A stretch of DNA of 64,000 bases. Origin: Dermacentor variabilis (taxonomy: Eukaryota; Arthropoda; Arachnida; Ixodida; Ixodidae). Below, in pieces: positions 57,425-64,000 of this stretch; the stretch's first letter is position 1; each line of letters opens with the position of its first letter. The position numbers and the translations under genes were made by a program. The notes beneath the pieces were generated by a model that saw nothing but the letters and a program-made list of their open reading frames with translations, was not told the origin of the DNA and did no database searches. The stretch is taken from positions 117,342,709 to 117,406,708 of the forward strand of contig NC_134572.1 of NCBI RefSeq assembly GCF_050947875.1, read 5' to 3'.

Positions 57425-59040
57425 TTCGGGGGGTTTATATGAACTCTCCGTGCAGTCACTTTGTTTAGAAACGAGAAAATATTCGGTGATCGCTTCGATA
57501 TTTAAAGCTAGTTTTTCTCGTTTCTTCTTATTTGATACTTCATCATTAAATTTCACTTTTCGAACACCTCTACTAAATAGCTAACTTATAGCTGCTAATT
57601 GTCCTGAAGCTTGCGTCGGCCTCCAGAGGCAATTCATTTGAAAAAGCAAAATTGCACTAACTGCCGAAGGTGCCTTCTTTTTAAAAATGTGTTCAGTATT
57701 AAAAACAATATAACAAACAGACGGAATATTCTATTTTACAGTGATCAGTTACTAAACAACGAATCGGGAGCTGAAGCTCGCAGGAGATGTCTGTTCTGAT
57801 GTTGAAAAATAACAAAAGGAAAGAAAGAAAACTATAGGAAACAGTTTTAGGCAAGGAAATGTCGAGCCGTCACTGCCGCACACAAAAATTCTCGTATCAA
57901 TTTCAATTTCGCCTTAAAAAGTAATGAACTATATAAGTAATCTAAAACCCTTTGACAGCAGTGATCGCGAGCCTTTGAGCTCAGTTCATATAGCGAAGCG
58001 ACCAACGGTTTTTTTGTATATCACCATTCACGTGGTGTAGTTGCACATCGTAAACCGGTCAATACATTTGGTAAAATTAAATACTCCATATAAGTCATTT
58101 TCAATCCTGTAGTGTGCTCCAATGATTCCTTTCACTAATTCACATGTTGTCTTTTACATGTCGTCACATGAAACCTTTTCCTGAGAACCAGGTATTGTGG
58201 ACTTGGGTTACGAGTTCCGTGGTATCCGTGCAAGCAAATTTTATACACCCGCTTTCTTTTAACGTGTGAATATCAGGAGAAAATTTTGTCAGCTTGTTGT
58301 AGATGCCAAATGGACAACTGATTGCGCATTTTGCGATCAATTGCATCTGCCTGCGAATTCTCGTTTTTCTTCTTAGGCCACAGAGAAGCAACACACGCGG
58401 AAAGGCTAGTAGAGAAAATTGTCTTTGCTATTATAGGCATTACGGAACCTTGGGTGATTCGACATCGTCATCCGTGGTTTGCGGTTACACACGCAAATGC
58501 GATCGAAATTCGTCCACGTCTCCGTTCTCCGATTAACAGAAATGTTATTATCGACACTAATTATCCTTAATAGACTCGCCAGTCAAAGGTACTGTCGAAG
58601 GTTCAGAGACGTCTTAGCCAACATATATAGAGCTCTTCCAATGCCTGTTACGACGATGTTATCAAATGTCTATAAACGTTGTATGGTCTAACGCCATGAC
58701 TTCTTCTGCAACAGGAACGCACAAACTTAATTGCTAAGGATTACTGAACGATAGATTTACTGTGCATGCTCTCTTTCGAGCTCTACCAAACGCTAGCATG
58801 CAGCGCCACAGAAGGTTTCTGTATTTATATCCAAACAAGAAAATTACGGAATGATTGAGGTAGCATAAACATGAACGCATGACGCAGGCCACCAGCCCTC
58901 AGGATAAACTTTAAAATATTCGCATGCAACACTTCACTGGTTCGTAGGGATTCTTACGCGGAATCTAGAATGGTGCACAAGTCTTACCTGCTGTGCGTGT
59001 CGCAGTCGCTTGGTTTCTTGAACACGGAAACGTTGTAAGT
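57425..59040. other. Intergenic stretch, one open frame of uncertain status
   Basis: Mostly AT-rich. On the minus strand at 58,394-58,164 a 76-codon frame contains CPFGIYNKLTKFSPDIHTLK and CIKFACTDTTELVTQVHN, which looks more protein-like than the other frames here. It has no recognisable motif and no clear splice sites. It may be a scrap of a transposon protein. Confidence 0.3.
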
Positions 59041-59089
59041 TACAACAGTTGGGCCTCTTAGTCAAACGCTCTCTGTCGTTTCTTGGTTA

Positions 59090-59240
59090 GCAAAAAAATA
59101 CAAACCGGATTGGCGGTGTCATCCTGGCGCAGAACATGAATGGGGCGACCCGTATAGTAATTTAAGCTTGCATAATAGCTTCCGTACGGTCCTGATAACA
59201 TCGATACTTCATGACCTACACCGCTTCGCACAACAATGCC
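59090..59240 (-). other. Protein-like open stretch, possible exon or element scrap
   Basis: On the minus strand, after a possible acceptor (TGCGGGTGACATTCCAG), a frame reads RGIVVRSGVGHEVSMLSGPY, then GSYYASLNYYTGRPIHVLRQ and DDTANPV. The residue make-up looks coding. A donor is weak (CCG|GTTTGT). I recognise no family. It lies just downstream of the CpG-rich first-exon candidate on the same strand. Confidence 0.25.
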
Positions 59241-59441
59241 GCGCTGGAATGTCACCCGCAAAGGAGAATAAGAAAGAGAGGAGGATGACAATATTAAAGA
59301 AAGAAGCGATCTACGTTTCACTAAACGTTTCGTAAACGCGAATTTTCGAAATGAAATCCGCGACCGAAGCTAAACGCGGAGAAAGCTGGCGTGACCGGCG
59401 AATCTCTGAAAACAACAAAATAAAACGACGAGCCCACTTAC

Positions 59442-60110
59442 CGGCCGATTGAGTCACGGTCGGGCGAGACTGTCCCGTTTCGTCTTCCCTCCTCGGTCGT
59501 CTGTCCACCGGCCGTCTGCCGCGTTCGTGACGGGTTTCGCAGGGGAGTCGTGCGGGCGGTATACGGACGACGACACCGACGCGAGACGCAAAACAAGAGC
59601 GGCAAGCAGGCAGGCAGGCAGGCAGTCAGGCAAGCTCGGCGACTCCCACACTTGGCGAGCCAACGTAAGCGTTTCTTCCGGCCCTCAGTGCGTGCGGCCG
59701 AGGAGCGTCGGTGGGCGATCGCCGTCTGCCGCCTCTTCGCGTGCTCGTCGGACGAGGATTGTTTCCACTCACGTAAGGGCGCCCACAATCGCTTGTGTGT
59801 GTGCGTGCCCGTCGAGTGTGCGTGCGTTTAGGGCCCTTTGTTCTGCGCCACCACTGAGGCGAGCAGCTGAATCAACCACCGCAGCGCTTCCTCTTTCCAC
59901 CCCCACCGCCCTTTCCCGCCCCACAGGCAAGCCTCTCTGTCAAGGACTTTTCCTTCGTGGCCGGCCAACACCTCCCCCTTCCCTCACTTTCCCCCACCCC
60001 TTTTTTTGGCATTCCGTACAACGCGCTGCAATGCACAACAACCTGGCTTCACTTTCTCCTCCTGACTTTCCCTCTAACTCTCCACCCCGAACAGCCCGCG
60101 ACTAAGCGAC
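59442..60110 (-). promoter_or_regulatory. CpG-rich promoter and non-coding first exon candidate
   Basis: The stretch is GC- and CpG-rich against an AT-leaning background. On the minus strand it ends in a strong donor, GGCCG|GTAAGT (GT at 59,441-59,440). The three minus-strand frames open before the donor contain no ATG over about 300 bases, as expected for a 5' untranslated first exon. A (CAGG)n run is included at 59,605-59,626. The transcription start, the strand and the coding exons remain unproven. On the plus strand CCAAC|GTAAGC at 59,665 is a competing donor. Confidence 0.35.
59605..59626. repeat. (CAGG)n short repeat
   Basis: Five to six CAGG units, with one CAGT, inside the CpG-rich stretch. 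Confidence 0.85.
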
Positions 60111-60114
60111 GCCA

Positions 60115-60960
60115 CTTACTGGGCAGCACAACCTGTCCGGGCGGCAGTCCTTTTGTGCTTTACGTTTTGCGTCACAGCGGCCGCCTAGCGACCGTGATTT
60201 TACACCCGGCGAGCGTACGGCACCCTTTCACCGAGTATGACGTCACCACGCTGGCTCATTTTCGCCTGTGCCGCCCGGAATCAAGGAAGGAACACGGCCA
60301 GTGGACGTGTCCTTTAATGCAGACGTAGAAACAAAGGACAGAAAAAATAAATAAAAAGAAAGAACACCGTTTCTCGGAAGGCATTTCAAGCACTTCCACA
60401 GCTTTCTGCGTACAGGAGTGTACGATTACGTTCTTTGAATGGCTGGAGCACATGCGCACGAGGCAATAATTTCTTCCAGTTTCCCGCTTTCATTTTCTTT
60501 CCTATTGTTGGTGCACTTATACGAAGAGAGGAAAATAGAATGCGTGTAAATCAGGACATTCGATCAGCTTGAAGGAGATACTAGGAATCTTCCGCAGTGA
60601 TTTCACCAGCCGGCGAAGCAGGGTAAGCAGATTTAGTTACAATAGCCAAACATCAAGCAAAAATGCATAGCGTGAGGAATTTTGCACCTCTAAGCGCTCC
60701 CCTGGCAAACTGAGCAAACAAGAATGCATGGCTTGACGAATCTTGTTCAACGCTCCCCTGTCTTAGATTACTCTTGTGGAAGATGACAAGGAAATATTCT
60801 CTCATTTTGTAGTCTTGCGGATCTTTCCCGTAATTTATTGTCCTTTTAAATTTATTCACTGTTCAATTATCCGCTGCCCCACTGTTTATATTTCAGTGAC
60901 AACTGCAGAAATCTATTGAAACAGTACCCAAAAAAAGTAATGTATTTATCACCACCAAGC
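60115..60960. other. Intergenic stretch, no feature recognised
   Basis: No gene is seen. AAGAATGCATGGC / AAAAATGCATAGC near 60,660-60,735 with a shared CGCTCCCCTG is a weak direct repeat about 60 bp apart. Confidence 0.35.
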
Positions 60961-60962
60961 AC

Positions 60963-60999
60963 TGAATGGCCGGGCGCTGAATTGTTGCCCGGCCATTCA
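60963..60999. repeat. 13-bp perfect inverted repeat, hairpin-like
   Basis: TGAATGGCCGGGC (60,963-60,975) pairs with GCCCGGCCATTCA (60,987-60,999) across an 11-base loop. It is GC-rich and would be stable as RNA or cruciform. No T-run follows that would mark a terminator, and the context is eukaryotic. Confidence 0.9.
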
Positions 61000-61045
61000 T
61001 CATATGTCCGTGTATTCTAGAAATTAGAGAAGAACGCTTCAGTCA

Positions 61046-61311
61046 CTATGGATGGCTCTTACCACTTCAACCTTCCATTCTTCCTTTCCAACGTGTCAGC
61101 TGCGTTTCGACTTCTTATGTGTCCCTGAAATTGACAATTGCGCTCGCGTATGTCTGGAAGGTGTGATTGCATGTCGCCCCCTTGCAATAACACCAGCGTC
61201 AACTCCAGTTGATGCAGCAGGCACCGCAAGCAGTAGGCCTTCATTTACAGCCAAAGAAGGCCTACGTCGTCTTTTCACTACAACCGCCCAACATGAAGAT
61301 AAAGTTTTCTT

Positions 61312-61366
<55 letters not shown>

Positions 61367-61376
61367 TTCTCTCTCC
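61046..61376 (+). mobile_element. Possible retroelement 3' end with (CT)n tail
   Basis: The + strand ends CCGCCCAACATGAAGATAAA, then GTTTTCTTTATTT and a (CT)n tract (61,316-61,376). Retroelement 3' ends in ticks often have this AATAAAGTTTTT plus (CT)n layout. It includes an inverted repeat, GTAGGCCTTC (61,233) / GAAGGCCTAC (61,256). The coding part is not recognised. Confidence 0.3.
61316..61376. repeat. (CT)n microsatellite
   Basis: About 25 CT units with a short GTGTTT interruption near the end. Confidence 0.95.
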
Positions 61377-61379
61377 GTC

Positions 61380-62475
61380 GTCTTTTATGACGTAATATGT
61401 TCGGGCTACGTGGTTATCAACGACCGCAACCAGATCCTGAAGAGCTGGTTGTACTTTAGATACTTAAGAAGCTATTGGCACGGCAAAAAAACCTAGACAT
61501 CCTTCTGCTATTTCTGCACTTTAGCTTTGCTGGTTAATCGTTGATTTTTTCCAATCGTAGTGTTCTCTGACAATCATGCGTATCGAAGAACGCTCTTCTA
61601 TTGGGCAGCGCGAAACAAAAGGGTGAGCCGAGAGGCGGCGGAAGACAGTGCTGACTGTCAACTAAAACTGTTATTAACGAGAACATGGAATAGAAAGTTT
61701 GCAGACGCTTAAGCTTCGCCTTTAAGAGTGGAACGCCCGATAGCATTCAAAGATACCTGACTGTGCTTCTCACGCTTCCCGGCAGTTGCAGCTTATGTAA
61801 CCGCAATGTTTACCAGGAAGCGCTGGCGGCGAACGCTATATGCACGAAGGAGAGTTTTCTGGTAGAAACGCGGCCTCTTGCGTGGACCGATCACGGAGGT
61901 GTACAGTGCACAGCCGAGACCGGATTTCCTGTGACACGGGGCCCTTAACGCTATAGCGTTAATACAAAGCGAACTCAACTCCAGTCGATATCTGCGTAAT
62001 GCAATGCATTACGTAGACGTCCCTACGTGTGTGTTGTTTGTTTGTCGTTGCGGTGGTACTAACACACCCAAGTTGTCGTCAAAGAGGCTCATTGAAGGGC
62101 GACACCTACCGAACGGCACACAACCAGCTTAGACTGCACTATATTTGCGATCGGCCCAGGAAAACGGTATAGGCATACACGCCAAAACTGGATTGACTCG
62201 GAGAAGAATGCTTTGCGTTATTATTAAGGCTGATTTGAGTTTGTCCGCCATGTCAGGCATTCTCGTTCGTGACGTGTCACGAGCGCCGTTTCAAGATACT
62301 AATTTCATCAATGTTTACGCGCAAAACACGCCCTGGACCTGTGTGACTAGAGGACACGCGTATAACGTTAGAAACCGCATTAGAGGCAAATCCGCGGGCA
62401 TCAAGGATAAGGATCAAGGATAAGTTCGGAGCATGCCGTGTGAGATTGCAGTTTTTGCCAATTTATTTTAGGGAA
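61380..62475. other. Intergenic stretch with one perfect palindrome
   Basis: No gene is recognised. TTAACGCTATAGCGTTAA at 61,947-61,964 is a perfect 18-bp palindrome. The sequence before it (GAAGCGCTGGCGGCGAACGC region) looks like a decayed repeat end. Confidence 0.4.
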
Positions 62476-62479
62476 GTTA

Positions 62480-62790
62480 AAATCGCGCAACAAGGTTAGT
62501 CTGCTACCTGACGCATGATGTTACAAGAAAGAGAATACACAATGAGCTAATGACGTCAGTTTCTGCCGTGGGGCTCCGATAGCGCACAATGACAGCCGAT
62601 GAACCTAATTGCAGCTTGCAAAAGATTGCTCATGTGCCCTTAACCTCGGGTAAGACCTGAAAGCGCATTTTTTTGTGGATAAGTATGGCTACACCTCCAC
62701 CTTGTGGTTGACTCTCTTTGCGAACGATCGCGTGATTAGGGGGTGATATTTCGCGATTTCTAACGTTACTCCCGCGTTTCGGTTCCTGTC
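62480..62790 (-). pseudogene. Second LINE fragment: endonuclease piece
   Basis: On the minus strand RKESQPQGGGVAILIHKKMR (about 62,735-62,675) matches the QGGGVAI block of APE endonucleases. It continues with KLQLGSSAVIVRYRSP after a stop. It has in-frame stops and is only a fragment. Together with the piece at 63,330 it appears to be one LINE interrupted by other sequence. Confidence 0.6.
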
Positions 62791-63325
62791 ATGAAGTCTA
62801 TAGTTTCAGGCACAAAAGAGAGAATAACATTTAATGGAATGAAAAGGAAAGGGATGTTGGAAGAGGGCGGGTGCGTCTCTATCCTGCAGAGACTCCACTG
62901 GCCAGAGATATTCGCTGGGCCTGGTCGAAGAGACACTTGCTCCCTATTTGTGATTTTGGATCCCAACAGGGGAGAATTCAATTTTGGGGACCTGCTCGTG
63001 CACTCTCACGTTTCGCGGGCGAGGGTTGGCAGCCCCCCACACCAGGGGCAGCGGCCGAAATTCAGGCACAAAAGCAATCACTGAAGCGCTTCTATTTAGT
63101 TAATAATGCTACGCACTTTTATGTTGATGAAGCTTATTTTTACCGACTGGGACGCAGCTTCGACGCTGCGCTTCCGTGTTACTGTGAATTACAGCGCACA
63201 CAGGGACGCGGACCAGAAATGACGAGGACAAGCATGCACGATTTCCTGCAAATTTGACGCTTCATTCGAGGAAAGGGCTAATGCGTTTTCAAGCTTTGCT
63301 AGTTGTCCATTAACCGTTCTTCGTT
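62790..63325. other. Sequence between two LINE pieces, possible insertion
   Basis: GAGACTCCACTGGCCAGAGA at 62,889 followed by GGATCCCAACAGGGGAGAA at 62,959 looks like a conserved repeat stretch, but I cannot name it. It separates two minus-strand LINE pieces that would otherwise be near neighbours. Confidence 0.3.
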
Positions 63326-63329
63326 TATT

Positions 63330-63525
63330 TTATTTCCTTTAAGTCATAAGCAATGAACTGGAGCTGTTTGAAGAACCGAGTCATATCAGGTCCCGGATTA
63401 GTGCCAATGTTACCGGCGAGCATCAGTAATTTCTTAACATGTCGTACAAAGTCGACAAACATCGAACACAGCAGCCTCCGGCACGGCAGCACAGCTAAGT
63501 CTAATTCGTTATAGAGTGAAAACAT
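63330..63525 (-). pseudogene. Second LINE fragment: N-terminal piece with NPGP motif
   Basis: The minus-strand frame reads KKLLMLAGNIGTNPGPDMTR and then FFKQLQFIAYDLKEIK before a stop. LLxLAGD(V/I)xxNPGP is the usual N-terminal block of CR1/L2-type ORF2 proteins. It resembles viral-type 2A peptides (D-x-E-x-N-P-G-P), but here D is N and E is G. The endonuclease that should follow is separated and found at 62,480-62,790. Confidence 0.65.
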
Positions 63526-64000
63526 TTACCAGAACGTTCCTCACCTGCACGAGAAAGACCAGAGGCTTATAGATCCGCTTGCCGTGAGTGCTGCCGGTCG
63601 CTTTGGCCCACTGCTGAGAACAACAGCAAAGTACATGCATCTCACCATCTACAAGCAATGACAAGTATAGGTAATATAGTGTTTTATTCATTTACGTATT
63701 TTTCAGCTTCTCATTACGGAACACACAAGAAACGTCATCACTATAGTCTCAAACAGCCTTAAAATAAGCCTGACCTTTACCAAGCTCTTTATCTTTGCCT
63801 CCGTCACAGACAGAAAAGATACATGCCGATTGCCGCCATTCGGAAAAGAACTGCTTCCCTGCATCGCCAACGACGTCGCCTGTTCGTTCGCTTGCTACAC
63901 AGATGTAAAAGCGTTGCGGTGACAATGCCGTGCCGATGCGGGTTGTGTTTGCATAGCTGCACCGCTCAAACAAGCGACCATGTTCATTACTCGGGAGTTT
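63526..64000. other. Right end of the window, no gene supported
   Basis: There are short frames on the minus strand only. A CGTGCAG|GTGAGG junction on the minus strand at about 63,550 is both an acceptor-like and donor-like site but belongs to no model I could build. Confidence 0.3.

Noticed and set aside
57147..57556. Frames full of Tyr, Ile, Thr and His near 57.3 kb
   Set aside because: They are read-through of a TA/CA microsatellite.
59449..60105. 218-codon plus-strand frame in the CpG-rich stretch
   Set aside because: It is a string of Arg, Ser and Pro typical of translated CpG-rich DNA, with no motif, and it overlaps the minus-strand donor that suggests a non-coding exon.
61209..61496. 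Coding exon after the (CT)n tract (VINDRNQILKSWLYFRYLRS)
   Set aside because: It looks protein-like, but there is no AG acceptor after the pyrimidine tract and the frame is short.

Overview
The window reads as nuclear DNA of a hard tick (Ixodidae). The reasons are several SINEs with a tRNA-like head whose sequence I recognise as the tick SINE family known as Ruka, a second tRNA-like tick repeat, CR1/L2-type and RTE-type non-LTR fragments, scattered ATTCGAAT-rich repeats, and spliced rather than operon-like coding sequence. There is no bacterial gene organisation and no CRISPR.

Bases 1 to about 34,620 are one uninterrupted satellite array with a monomer of about 164.65 bp (roughly 210 copies), and it continues beyond the left edge. 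Two monomer types (A and B) tend to alternate, giving a dimer of about 329 bp. On top of this lie blocks of 11, 12, 21, 23, 24 and 25 monomers that recur almost unchanged. Most monomers carry a GCACGTGC palindrome (an E-box). The last two or three monomers are strongly decayed, and a diverged satellite remnant lies just outside the array, beyond an inserted retroelement 3' end.

Bases 34,620 to 38,500 hold retroelement 3' ends (including a broken RTE-like C-terminus) and unassigned sequence. Bases 38,515 to 45,054 (minus strand) hold the one gene I can support. It is a three-exon model with matching splice phases that encodes a 300-residue secreted protein: signal peptide, dibasic KKR site, amphipathic segment and a long Ser/Thr/Pro-rich tail. 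I could assign it to no known family. Its second intron contains an apparent solo LTR of about 1.1 kb with three 109-bp repeats upstream of a TATA box, plus a SINE relic and an RTE-like tail. Its first intron holds a SINE relic and a perfect 20-bp inverted repeat.

Bases 45,260 to 64,000 are mostly intergenic and repeat-rich. A 3.7-kb CR1/L2-like LINE (minus strand, 47,650-51,325) is dead and is split by a SINE with clear target duplications. A SINE inserted inside another SINE lies near 55.7 kb. A second broken LINE near 62.5-63.5 kb carries an NPGP (2A-like) motif. A CpG-rich stretch near 59.4-60.1 kb looks like a non-coding first exon and promoter on the minus strand, whose coding exons I could not identify. 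All repeat family names rest on recognition from memory and were not searched.
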